This document shows positions 10,041-20,196 of a stretch of 20,306 bases of DNA, piece after piece. The stretch's first letter is position 1. Every line of letters begins with the position of its first letter. The stretch comes from Actinomortierella ambigua (lineage: Eukaryota; Mortierellomycota; Mortierellomycetes; Mortierellales; Mortierellaceae). The stretch spans positions 1 to 20,306 of the forward strand of contig JAAAJB010000614.1 of the NCBI GenBank assembly GCA_016098155.1. Reading direction: 5' to 3'. The position numbers and the translations under genes were made by a program. The notes beneath the pieces were generated by a model. It was not told the origin of the DNA. It worked only from the letters and a program-made list of their open reading frames with translations, and did no database searches.

Positions 10041-10358
10041 TGTTTCTGGAGAGGGGACAAGGCCGATGCAATTGGGTATCGATTGAGATGTGTCGTGTGG
10101 GTAAAAGACAGGGTGAATGTGTGTGTGTGTGTGTGTCTCTCTCTCTTCCAGGTCAACTGGAAGAAAGGGAAGGTGGGTTGCCCCCCACCGCCCGCTCCAA
10201 ACTCGGACTCAACTTGCTATGTCCCATCGAAATGTGGCGCAGCCGACTTCTTTCCGGGCAGCCAGCAGTGTCCCTCTCCCCCCCAGTGCGGATCTTGCGA
10301 ACAAAGGGAAGGAGAGAGGAATTTCATTTTCATTCACCCCACATCCCACATAGACACC
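10041..10358. promoter_or_regulatory. Shared divergent promoter region of two mitochondrial genes
   Basis: The 318 bases between the ATG of the Fmp32-like gene (-) and the ATG of the NI9M gene (+) must hold both promoters. They include a GT repeat changing to CT (about 10119-10146) and an ATTGG at 10071-10075 (CCAAT on the minus strand), the core of the HAP-complex site that often controls respiratory genes in fungi. Use of this site is not shown. Confidence 0.5.
10119..10146 (+). repeat. GT/CT microsatellite in the divergent promoter
   Basis: About nine GT units run straight into CT units. The tract is read directly. It ends in TTCCAG, which resembles a 3' splice site, so a 5' UTR intron in the plus-strand gene is possible but unproven. 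Confidence 0.8.
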
Positions 10359-11062
10359 ATGGTCCTGCAATACCTCGTACGTGGCCCCTCTTCTCACCTC
10401 GTCCTCGTCCTCGTCTTCACTCCCCCCATTTTTGCTCTTCTTAATGCATCGTGTGAAGCACATGCATACATACCGTTCACTTTCCAATAACACCTTTTTT
10501 CTGACTGCTTTGTCCCATGAGCTGATGTTAACTGTCCTTCCATCCGTCCATTGGCATCCCTACCCTGCCATGGATCACCATCATTGCTTTCTTCTATCCC
10601 CAATAGAGAACCCAGGCTCGTGAAAAGCCCTACATCTTCTCAAGCTTTGTGATTGCCGCCATTGGTAATTCAAATGGATTAAATACGACACATGCACCCC
10701 CCCTCCGGAAACCGTGTCCGAACGCGACTGTTATTTATATGGGATCGTACATAAAATACTCACCCCTCCTAAACGCCCTTTGCCTCCTTTTCATTACATT
10801 AGGCCCCGTCTTGGTCGTTGGTGTCCCTCCTATCCGCAAGAGCATGGGCTGGGTCTCTGCTCAGCGCATCCCCGAGACCTACCCTCGTATGTGAAATCGC
10901 ATTTTGAAGGCATCACAAGTATTGTTCTCTAGGGCCCGGCAGGGGGAACCCGCGCCTTTTGCTGATAGTGCACGGAATGACTAACATGAACTCCTTTCTC
11001 TCACTCTCTCACTTATAGTCCCCAACCGTGCTCGCAACCCTCCTCCAGGATATGAGGACTAA
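10359..11062 (+). CDS. NI9M: NADH:ubiquinone oxidoreductase 9.5 kDa subunit (NI9M, NDUFA3-like)
   Basis: This is a small accessory subunit of the membrane arm of mitochondrial complex I. Exons are 10359-10376, 10607-10664, 10803-10886 and 11019-11062, with introns of 230, 138 and 132 nt, all GT-AG and phase-consistent. The coding length is 204 nt, or 67 residues. The first coding exon holds only six codons (MVLQYL). Family hallmarks are R-E-K-P-Y near 11-15, a single membrane helix at about 16-35 ending in a V-P-P-I-R turn, then I-P-E-T-Y-P-L-P, and the end P-G-Y-E-D. There is no cleavable presequence, as is usual for this subunit. It is divergently paired with the Fmp32-like gene. Assignment rests on remembered motif order in fungal homologues. 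The first exon is the least certain part because it is so short. Confidence 0.87.
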
Positions 11063-11494
11063 AAAAGAAAATCACCCAGCAGCAAAGAAACCTATTACCA
11101 TTTTTTTTTCTTCTTCACCTTTCACGCCCTAGACTTTCTCTCCTCCCCTTTCAGCCTTCTTGACACAACCCGACAATCTGTCAATAAAAAAAAAGGAACA
11201 CCACGGAAACACCTGTTCAACAGTTTACATGGAGGAAAGGGAAACAACAAAAACTTTTTATGGTACAACGGAAGGGAAGGGGAGGGTGTGCAGGAGAAGC
11301 AAAGGAGCCAAGCCAACAAAGACTTTTTGTCACGCTGGATAGCATCGGTTCTCTTTCCCACTATCCCATTCCTTTTTTTTTGTTTGCAAAACGAGGAAAA
11401 AACAACACAAAAAAACAAAAAAACAAAAATGAGTGAGGGGAGTGGGGAAGAATGGGTAGGTCAATGTGAGGCGCAGACCAGCGGAACAAAAGAC
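11063..11494. other. Convergent 3' region between NI9M and kinase genes
   Basis: This holds the 3' UTRs of two convergent genes. The plus-strand NI9M gene has an AATAAA signal at 11183-11188. Several A runs lie near 11395-11430. No coding gene is supported. Confidence 0.5.
11183..11188 (+). terminator. Polyadenylation signal AATAAA
   Basis: A canonical AATAAA lies 121 bases after the NI9M stop codon and is followed by a run of A. The position fits a fungal 3' end. Confidence 0.5.
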
Positions 11495-14400
11495 TTAGAG
11501 TGCCTTGTCACTTTTTAGGGGGCGCAAAGGCGACATGTTCAACTCACTTCCGGCCTTCAGTGTCCGGAGCGATGATGACGACGGGTGGTGCTGGATCATG
11601 CGCGACGATGGTGCAGCCGAGTGGACATTGGGTGAAGACACCGAAGTAGGAAGAGGCGGTGCAATGGCCGCCATCATGGGAGACAAGTGCCGTTGATCAA
11701 TCCTCTCTGGATCTACTTGATCGAATTGTCGCTGCTTTGGCTGAGGACTCAACGGCTGCTGCTGCTGCTGCTGCTGCGCTTTGTATACAGCAGTCCGATG
11801 CAGCGAGCCGACCGACGACCCTACATCCGACTTGCCGTTATCAGATTCATGCGCCGACGGCGGCAAGGGGTTCATTCCTTCAATCGGATTGTGCGCGACC
11901 GTGCCATCGTCGCCCAGATGATGCGGGTGGCGTGGGGACATGTAGTCGACCGTACAATGATCGATCCCATGGATCCACGGGTCTGCCAGCACGTCGGCGA
12001 TCAACGCTCGCTTCTTGGGATCGACCTCCAAAATCTTACTCATGATCGGTCGCGACTCGCGAGGCAGCAGCTTCAGCAGGCGCAGCTTGCCCGTGCCGTC
12101 GCCCTTCACAAACGCTTGGAAGGACGGGTCCTGGTCCGATCGTGGGATTCGCCACGGGAACCGGCGCAGCGTCATGCACAAAAAGATGATGCCCACAGAC
12201 CATACGTCCGCCAGACGCGGGTCATATTGGTCCTGGAGGAATACCTCCGGCGCAATGTACGGGTCGGAGCCAGAGATGCCTAAGAAAGACGAATGAGAGG
12301 TTTGGTAGTTACAGCGGGATAATAGAATGAGAAAAAAGTCAGTATCAGTTATCTGCCTCTTGTAATTTGTCCAAAGGCAATAATAACGATAGTAAAAAAA
12401 ACCATCCATATCTTACCTCGTGCCATTTGAATCTTCTTTTCAAAGGGGAGCTGGTAGACCATCGAGCACCCAAAGTCAATGAGCTTGACGATGCCGCGCT
12501 CGTTCATGACACAGTTATCCAGCTTCAAGTCCCGGTGGGCAACGCCCATCTCATGTAGGTATGCCACGCCGTTGACGATGCCCTTGAAGCAGCACGCGAC
12601 CTCGTCACGGCCCATCAACCCAGACATGACGCACGTAAACAACTCGTACTTGGCAAACTCCATCACCTCGTAATAGCTGTCGCTTTCCTTCACAATGTCC
12701 AACGTCTCAATAATGTTCTGATGATGAAATGTCGACCCCAGACAGTACTCCGACGTCACCTTCTTCACATACGACCGCTCCGACTCGTTCGGTCTTCGCT
12801 TCCGGAACTGCTTGATCGCAAACACCTTGTGGTCCGACGATCGCGACAAAATCCGCACCGTGCCTCCTGCACCCCGGCCCAACACCTTGCCGAGCTTGCC
12901 ATACTTTTTGCGAAGATCCGTCTCAATCGAATTGCCATGAGACCCTTCTCCTGCCCCTCCTTTGCCGCCTACCGACGGCGGCTTTGGTGACGACGTTGCT
13001 CCCGGCGAATTCGAAGACGACCGCTCGCCACCAGCCACACCGCCCGTGACATGGTTCAACAGACTCTTCTTGCTGCTCTTTACAGACGGCTGTAGACTCG
13101 ACGACGGCGATCCATTCATGCCCGCCGCCGCCATACCATGACCGCCATTACCGTTGTGGCCCTCCATGGCCAATGCCGTCGGTTCCGAGCTCGGCGAGAT
13201 GGGTTGCAGAGGCGGTGTCGAGTGGACTGGCGTCGACGACTGGAAGAATCGCTTGAGGTCATGGAAGATGCCATGCGACGTCTCTCGGGCCGACTTTTTG
13301 CGCGCCAATGACGACTTTCCGCCGCCAATACCATTACTACTAGCGGTAGCAGCAACAGAAGTAGCGCCACCGTTTTGATAAGGACCTCCGACACCACCAG
13401 CCAAAGTCGTCGCCGTCTTCTCCCTTTCCTTCCTCTCCTTCTTCTCCTGCCTTTCCTTCTCCTTGATCCGCTCCTTCTCCTTCTCCTTTTCCTTGTGATG
13501 CTCCAACTTGGCCGCCACCATCGAAAACAGGTTCGTCGACGACGACTGCCGCACCGGTCCTGCTGGCTGAGGAGGCCCCGCCGACACCTTACGCTGCGGG
13601 GGCTTTGGTGCTTCTACACTAGGACTGGTGCTACCACTGGTCTCCTCTGCCGCCAAGGCCGCCACAGGTCCCTTATGTCCAGTAGTGGTCGTTGTGGGCA
13701 CCGGCTGTGTCACGGGCGAGCCTTCTTTCTTGGCCTGCAGGGGTGGCTGCTCCTTTCGCACAGGTAAGCTCATCGTACTGACCGTACGTTGCGGACTCGG
13801 TGTCGTGGTCGTGATGACGGTCGGCGGTAGAGGTACTGTTGGTGATGCCGTTCCTGAGAATTGTTGTTGCTGCTGTTGCTGTGGTTGTGGTTGAGCCATA
13901 GTTGGGTCTTTGGTTAAAGTGGCTGCTGCCAAAACAGCCTTGGACCCCGCCACAGGGGAATGGCTTGTCGGAGCAAGGGGTGACTGCTGCTGTCGTCGCG
14001 ACGCCGTCCACTCCTCAATCGACGAAGGCTCGCTCTGAGAAGGCGGTGTGCCGTGGGTCTGGTAAGGCTGATGGGCATGCGTGTGATGGTGATATGGAGA
14101 AAGGTGAGGAGATGACTGGAGGGCGTGATGCTGCTGATGATTCACACCACTGCCACTACCATGCTCCTCCTCATCCTCCGAGTTGTGTCTCGAACTCGAC
14201 AAAGAAACCGGTTGTGACACCAGGATATCCGTCGTGTCCGTCATTGTTCTCGACAACGAGCCTGTAGGCCCATGCAGGTGCGCCGACAACCCTGATCCAG
14301 ACTCATACGGGTGTTGGTACATCCGATGCTGTGATGTCGGCGATGGCGACATGGCCTGGCGCTGCGACGGCGTGTTCAATGGTGACGTCGACGACCCTAT

Positions 14401-16194
14401 CACGCCCAAAGACCGTTGTCGTGGCAGCGTTGGCACGGGCTGTCCTGCAGCAGCAGTAGCAGCAGCAGCCACTGCTGCCGTTGTAGTCGGCGGAGATGAT
14501 GGCGCGCCACGCCCTTCTTGTCTACCGCCGATCAGCTTGTTGTTATCAACACCTCCTGTTGAATCCGTGTCCGATGGATGATCATCGCTCGAGGGCGAAT
14601 CCGTATCGTCTACGAACCCTTCTTGTTTCGCCTCCACAAGTCGCGACGCCGCACTCTGGAGGACCATGTCGATCTCTGCTGGCGTCATCGGGCCCGTCAC
14701 GGCCTTTGATCGACTCGAAGCTCCTATCGACGGGCTCTCCACCGGTGCGGCAGCAGGTCCATTCGCGTGTACAATGGGGGTGCCCGCCTCTGTAGGTAGC
14801 TGGGTAGTAGAAGTTGTTGTAGTAGTGGCAGTAGCCGGCGTTGATCCTTCCGTCTCCTCTTGGCCGCGGTCCTTCCTTGTGGGTGACAAGCCCTCGCTTT
14901 CGTTGGTTAACGTCTTGGCAAAGGTCAAGTTGAGGGCAAGAGGCGAAATCGGGAGCGATCGATTGGGCGGCAGGGTTAGGCCTGCGCAGGCTGCCCCAGC
15001 AATGCCAGGATGGACACAGGCTGGTCGACCAGGTGCTGAGAGATAGGTCTGGTTGGATTGAGAGGACATTTTGGACGATATTTCTTGGTGAGGATGGGGG
15101 CGGTTGAGTTGGTGAAGAGCCTGAAGAGGTTGGGGAGAAGACAAGGTCACCTGGGGCTCGGTTTTGTCTGATATATTCGATGGAACATTGTCCGGAGCAG
15201 GTACCTCTGTCGTCCCCGCGGTTACATCCTTGGGCGGAGAGTTGGCTGACGATGCATGACCTGCAGCACTTGCAGAACCTTGAATGTCGGCTGCAATGGA
15301 TATCGGCGTCACATTTGCTGCCTCCGCTGCTTCGATCGAGGCTGTGATCGGCACTTGGCGCTCCGAACGAGGCTCCTGCTGTTGCTGTTGCTGCTGCTGC
15401 GGTTGGGTTATTTGTGGCGTTCCATCGGCAGGGTGAGAGAGATCGATCATGGCAGGAGCTGGGGGAAGAGCTGCGGCCGTAGCCGAGGCAGCTGCAGCAG
15501 GATATGTTGTGGGTGGTAATGGGGGCAAGGCAGCGGGGTCGGTTGCAGTGTGACTATTGGCTGAGATAACAGTCGTCATAGATGGCATGGACATAGTGGC
15601 TGTTGCGGCTGAAACCGGCGAAGGAAGGTGGATCGTAGGCGGTGACGATATGGTTGAAGTGGGTGGTGACGAACGGATTAATGTAGGCGCCGCCTCATCG
15701 GTTTCCTGATCCACATGCGGCATCCAATCCGGGTAGGACAATGGCATGCTCGAATCTTGATGGGAGATGGACGCTATCCGGTCAGAGGGGTCGGGGCCGA
15801 GAAGAGATGCTGGAATGCCCTGCGCGAGCGAGCTCCGTCTTCGTTGGGATACAAAGTTTTGGACAGCGGCGAGATCTGGCGTGCTGACTTCTGGAGGCGT
15901 GTAGCGTAGCTGGTCCCGCTCTAGCTCGAAACGGCCAGGACACTCAGAGACCTCCGTGGCGGTGGAGGAGACAGATCCAGTGGGTGAGGACAGGCGCTTC
16001 AATAGTCGCGGAGGAATGGCTGAGACAGGATGCTGGGTTTCCCCGGAAGGTTGCTTGGAGGACATGGTTGGCGCTGACAGAGGTTCTGGCTGAAGAGGAG
16101 GTAAAGAGTGGTCTTCAGATGGTTGCTGACCTTGTGCTGCCGAGGCACGCATAAAGCCCGGAGCTTGGGGTGCAAGGTCTGCAGAGTCGGCCAT
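11495..16194 (-). CDS. SAT4/HAL4-like: Hal4/Sat4-like (Npr1/Hal5 group) Ser/Thr protein kinase
   Basis: Exons are 16194-12417 and 12279-11495 (intron 12280-12416, GTAAGA...TTTCTTAG, phase 1), giving 1521 codons and 1520 residues. The kinase domain is at about 1098-1362, with glycine loop G-R-G-A-G-G from 1106, catalytic Lys1128 in FAIK, probable helix C Glu1149, H-R-D-L-K-L-D-N from 1220 (catalytic Asp1222), D-F-G at 1240, G-S-D-P-Y-I-A-P-E ending 1271, and A-D-V-W-S-V-G after it. All catalytic residues are present. Yeast Hal4/Sat4 regulates potassium transporters and nutrient permeases at the plasma membrane; the role here is inferred. About 1090 residues before the domain are Ser/Pro/Thr-rich with Gln runs (about 266-273 and 771-778) and a Lys/Glu-rich helix near 895-932. 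A C-terminal tail of about 160 residues has another Gln run. The N-terminus is long for this family. The intron falls in the activation segment, between DFG and APE. Confidence 0.93.
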
Positions 16195-17487
16195 GGTGGG
16201 CGCACGGATAGATCAGCAGGCTGTTCACGCGTTTATGAAGACGTCGGTCCAAGCGCGGCGTGCAAATAAAGCACAAGATTGTTGAGGCATGACAAAAAGG
16301 GATGCACGCCAAGGGTATTGAGAGAGAGGAAGAAGAGAAAAAAAAAGGAGGTAGCAGTCGTTTGGTCAGTCATCAAAAGCCGCTTCGTTGGTTCACACTA
16401 CCGAAGACGAGAAAGAAAAAAAGGATAGCAGAATAGGAGAGCATAACCCCCTACACCCCTCGCTTAACAGCCATCCCGCCCGATCATGCACCACACGAGG
16501 TGGGTAGCAGAAGGACAAGAAGCCAAAAATAAATATTGCTACTAGTACCACTACCCCCGGGACAAGAGGGGTGGGTGTGGGATCGCGCACAATAGGGAAA
16601 CAGGCTGTCTGTCCTCTCATCCAGTTGGACATCCTTGGGGGGGGGGTGGCGGCAGATTTGGTGTGTATGCGGGTGTGCGATGATGAATCAACGTGGCTGC
16701 CTCTTATCTGTGCAGTAACGAGAGCAAAGAACAGGTTTGTGCGTCCACAGGCTTGTGCGCTCGGATTTTTTGTTTAGACGTCCAGGGAATGCTCACTCTC
16801 CGAGGACATTGAAATTACCTTTATGTTGCTTAGCAATGGGGAAGGGCGAATGTCAAAGCAAATGAAAAAAGAAAGAGTCGATTGGCTTTTGCTCGGCTAA
16901 ATCGAGCTGGCAAGCGGAGGGGGAAGGGAGGAGGAGAACGCAGGGCAAAAGGGCCCCAGCAAGGGAGGCGTGTGGTACGACGGCTGAATTATTAATGGTG
17001 GCGTAGGGCGGAGAGAGCGCAGTAGTAATGTGTAATGTGGATGGGGGAGTGAGAGTGGGTAAAAATATATTTGTTTGTGTGTGCGAGTGTGCGAGTGTGC
17101 GTGTGTATGTGTGTGTGTGTGTGTGTGTAGAGTATGTGAGAGGGAGACAGAGAGAGTGAGTGAGAGAGAGGGAGTGAATGAGAAAGAGAGGATGAATGAG
17201 GAGAAGAACGACGAATGCGGAATGAATGACACGATTCGAAGAAGAGAAGGATAGAGAGAGAAATGATATAGAGACAGGAAGAAAAGAAAAAAAAAAAAAG
17301 CACTGAAACCAACCAAGACACGCCTTGGCCGCTGCACCACATACTATTTGAGAAACAGAGCATTCCCCAAATGCGGGGACATCAACTGATTAACACATAT
17401 CAACCGTTGCGATCGGCCTTTTTCTTGCATTCGTAGACATGCTCCGTCTGCATAGTAGTCGTTGTTCTGGCTGCAGATCCCCCACGG
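16195..17487. other. Intergenic region: kinase upstream region and AIG1-like gene 3' region
   Basis: Both flanking genes are on the minus strand, so this holds the 3' UTR of the AIG1-like gene and the promoter and leader of the kinase gene. There is a G run near 16639-16646 and a long purine/GT low-complexity block at 17074-17300. Frames translating the repeat block are repeat artefacts. I see no further gene. Confidence 0.5.
17074..17300 (+). repeat. GT microsatellite followed by GA-rich tract and A run
   Basis: GT and GTGC units (about 17074-17128) pass into GA-rich sequence (about 17130-17282) and an A run at about 17286-17299. On the strand of the flanking genes this reads T, then CT, then CA, mirroring the CT/CA block in intron 1 of the first large gene. 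Confidence 0.8.
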
Positions 17488-18768
17488 CTACAGCCCGCCG
17501 CGTGTGGCATACACAGGCGCTGGATAGGTCGGGGCTGAGTTCATGGAAAAGCTATCTACCCCGTTCGCATCCTGCTGCTCGCCGTTCATCGCAGCTGCTT
17601 GGGACCTTCTCGTCTCCCATATATGCTCCTTCAGCAGGTGTACACTGTACACAACGCAGTACACCAGCCCAAGGAAGATGGCAATGCACGGGTAGATGTA
17701 TCTATACGAGAATAGGACAAAGAGGAACAGGATGGGAGGAGTGTCAATCTAGCGGCATACATAGAATGGATGAAAAAAAAAAAATTAAATGTGATCGGCA
17801 TCACTCCAAAAATAACGAAATAAGGGAAGGAGATCTGATATTACCCTGCTCTTGGCTGCCACGACAGGAAGGGGTACACCCAATAGCCGTACACTGCCCG
17901 GATGATCCATGTCAAAAACATGTAGAGGAGCATGACAACGAAAGGCACAATAAAGAGCTTGATCGTCATTTGCATCCTATTCAGGATGACCTCGATGAAG
18001 ATCAGGACAAAGTCCATAGCATGCACCGAAACATCACGCCATCCTTCCACCGGCTGCGCGTATCTGCCATCGAACAACACAGACCAATAAATGATAGGGA
18101 TGATTACACTAGGGAGAGGGAGGATGCACGAACATAGGTGTATGAGCAAATTGTCCAGAGTTAACGATGATGTCAAAAACAACAATAACGGGAGAATCTC
18201 CACCCACTGAAATGAGACAACGGTCGAATAGAGCATGTGGAGCGCGACGGTTAAGCAGGTAGGTTGTTCTCGTATCGACCGCGCATCTTTATTGCGGACA
18301 TATTGGAAGGAGTGGAATGTAACGGTCTAAGGAAAAAGGAAAGAAGGAGAAAGGTAACACAAACTTTGAGGACCCTTGATCCTGGATCGGCACTAGAGAG
18401 GGGTTCTCCCCCTAACCCCGCTTCCATGTCTCCGCCTGGACTTTTATTTCCCTCCCCCCTCATTCCCCCTAATCTCCTTCAGGTCAGAAGCAGAATGAAT
18501 GAATGAATGAATCACTGATGCACAATTTTGTTACCCAAAAGTAAGCCCCAAGTCCAGTGTAACTGAGGTCTGTGAAGAAAATGAAGAACTTGCCCTTTGA
18601 ATAGGCAATGGCGACACACCACACAGTGGTAATGTATAACGCGCAGAGGAAGCGGTAGCCAAACAAGAACGGAGGAGACACTATATTTGAGGTGACCACG
18701 CGTTCAGGATCAAACGTTTGCAGGCCAAGCCATGCGTTCACAGAGGTCATCCAGTTCCTGCAACCCAT
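17488..18768 (-). CDS. FAR-17a/AIG1-like multi-pass membrane protein
   Basis: In mammals AIG1 and ADTRP are membrane threonine hydrolases that cleave fatty acid esters of hydroxy fatty acids; the substrate in fungi is not known to me. In transcript order the exons are 18768-18535, 18326-18208, 18108-17845 and 17701-17488: 831 nt, 276 residues. Introns are 208, 99 and 143 nt and phases fit. Hydrophobic segments lie near 36-56, 61-78, 105-128, 148-160, 169-190 and 207-225. The segment V-S-V-H-A ... F-I-E (His147 and a Glu ten residues later) matches the spacing around human AIG1 His134. Thr66 in F-F-T-D-L-S is a candidate nucleophile, but the alignment there is uncertain. Further family signs are Y-W-S-V-L, L-N-R, W-V-Y-P-F-L and W-L-G-L-Q-T-F-D-P near the start. 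The hydrophilic C-terminus (about 226-276) lacks recognisable motifs. ATG 18768 has AAAATGGG context; Met7 is an alternative, and TTGCAG|G just after the ATG could be an acceptor of an earlier exon. Confidence 0.85.
18493..18510 (+). repeat. GAAT tetranucleotide repeat in an intron
   Basis: Four and a half tandem GAAT units lie just inside the first intron (18327-18534) of the AIG1-like gene, about 24 bases after its donor on the transcribed strand. Confidence 0.85.
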
Positions 18769-18926
18769 TTTAAAGTTGTGGAGAAAAGTGGGGTTGTGGG
18801 TTTATGAGGGATCGGGGCGAGTGGAAGCAATTGAGAAAGGCTTTGTATGCGTGGGGGGAGAAGTGTACTGTGTTGGCCATCAGGTTTCATAAGAGAATTT
18901 TAGTATGGTGGCGTTTCCATTCTACT

Positions 18927-19275
18927 CTACACGGAAGCGTCAATGACATAGCTGCAGCACGAGTAAGAGAGAAGAGAGAGAGAGAGAGCCCCACATTAGA
19001 TACGATTGTTACCACATATCCGTGCTATCCCATATTTCAAACAACTTCCATAGGTCTGACAACGGAACAAAAACGTACCCTTTCTTGGTAACAAGTCCTC
19101 GGGAATGGATAAAGGCGGAGTACTTGACGACAAAGTTTGGCCGAAGTTTAGTCAAAGATGCCGTCAAGTATGGCTCAAGCAGCTTAGCGAATGTATCCTG
19201 CGGCAGAAGGTCTAATAAAACAAAGTACATAAATGATAAGAACCACGGCTTTACAAACACTCCACGGGGAATCAA
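18927..19275 (-). CDS. Possible 3' exons of an unrecognised minus-strand gene
   Basis: An open minus-strand frame at about 19275-19013 encodes a non-repetitive mixture of hydrophobic and charged residues (F-V-K-P-W-F-L-S-F-M-Y-F ... L-W-K-L-F-E-I-W-D-S). It can end at TAA 19009-19011. Alternatively it splices at TG|GTAACA to an acceptor with a CT tract and CTGCAG at 18952, adding C-Y-V-I-D-A-S-V and stop TAG at 18927-18929 (intron 61 nt). The frame continues upstream through the A25 run, as a lysine stretch, to a TAG near 19350. I see no family and no clear start, and the upstream exons are not settled. It could be a diverged gene, a pseudogene or chance. Confidence 0.3.
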
Positions 19276-19293
19276 TTTGTCAGCACGCGCCTC

Positions 19294-19318
19294 TTTTTTT
19301 TTTTTTTTTTTTTTTTTT
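19294..19318 (+). repeat. Poly(T) tract of 25 bases (poly(A) on minus strand)
   Basis: An uninterrupted run of 25 T is read directly. On the minus strand it is a poly(A) run downstream of the unassigned 19320-20170 segment. It is one of two such tracts about 850 bases apart in the same orientation. Confidence 0.9.
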
Positions 19319-19319
19319 A

Positions 19320-20170
19320 GTTGACGAGGAACGTATCTCCACGACCTCTATACTACAGGAGTGGTGTGTCAAGAATGAAAAGACAGGCCGCCGTGCATCA
19401 ACTCTTGGGCATAAAACCCGCTAGAGAAACCGGCGCGGAAGTTAACTGCATGATTCTCATGCACTAGTCGCCGCAATCGCCGACCGTCTCGCCGACCTCC
19501 GGCTATCTGTAAACTTGTGACAGAAACGTGGCTCTAGGTGTATATCATTGGCACACTTATCAACTAAAGGAACCCGATCCTGCCAACGACGCTCCATCAT
19601 CGTGAGGTGTCTATGACCGAGCATTGCTTGCATGAGGTGGCTGGTAGCTTTTCGCATAGGGCCCTGTGTACCTGGGCAAAACTCATCAACGGCATGAGAG
19701 CGACCGCAGTAGCATGAGTTTTGTGGGTGTAAAAAGCCGTAACCACCTGTCCAGCGTTGTGCCTGCAGCAGGGTCTTTGCCGCGCTTAGTATTGGCCGTG
19801 ATCTTGAACATCTGTGCCCATGCAACCATAGCCTCGCATCTCGGCTTCAATTTTTTTTTCATAGGCTTCCTTCTCCATGTACTCGACGACTTTGTGGGCA
19901 ACTGTTGTGGAAATCGACTGACTGGTGTGTAATAAGTTCTTGAGAGTGGCAATGAGGTTCAATGGCGTGAGGCCACAGTATGAATTAGGCGTCGAGTATG
20001 GTCTATCCGAAATCATATCCTCCAATCGTTCGCTCACGCCGTGGATAGAATTGCTCAAAGCTTATGTTATCGCGAGCAGAGTAGGTCAGGTCCAAGTGTT
20101 TACGGATTGGGGTCAAGCCGCCGCTGCTTCTCCACGCCCAGGACCTGAGTAATGTTCAATACTATTTTCT
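19320..20170 (-). other. Unassigned region with broken minus-strand open frames
   Basis: Three overlapping minus-strand frames (about 20058-19786, 19952-19686 and 19825-19457) have protein-like composition, for example E-Y-M-E-K-E-A-Y-E-K-K-I-E-A-E-M and C-Y-C-G-R-S-H-A-V-D-E-F-C. No single frame spans the region, and no convincing GT-AG pair joins them. I do not recognise a domain. Options are a gene with unread introns, a frameshifted remnant, or a truncated retroelement ending in the A25 tract. I cannot choose between them. Confidence 0.3.
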
Positions 20171-20171
20171 C

Positions 20172-20196
20172 CTTTTTTTTTTTTTTTTTTTTTTTT
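20172..20196 (+). repeat. Second long poly(T) tract (about 25 bases)
   Basis: A run of about 25 T, preceded by CC and followed by GGACCCCGAATCGGG. It has the same orientation as the run at 19294-19318. The rest of the window to 20306 shows no gene. Confidence 0.9.

Noticed and set aside
10117..10444. Plus-strand frames starting in the GT repeat (C-V-C-V translations)
   Set aside because: They translate a microsatellite and run through the NI9M start and first intron.
13116..16312. Many plus- and minus-strand frames across the kinase exon
   Set aside because: They are shadows of the GC-rich, repeat-rich coding exon on the minus strand.
16897..17363. Minus-strand frames rich in Ser/Leu/His-Thr repeats
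   Set aside because: They are translations of the GT/GA microsatellite and have no start, splice or family support.
17439..18137. 232-codon plus-strand frame
   Set aside because: It is antisense to three exons of the AIG1-like gene, whose minus-strand exons join in phase into a known membrane family.
19457..19825. Cys/His pattern C-Y-C-G-R-S-H as a retroelement zinc knuckle
   Set aside because: The spacing does not match a CCHC knuckle or the usual LINE C-terminal zinc motif, and no reverse transcriptase motif lies upstream.
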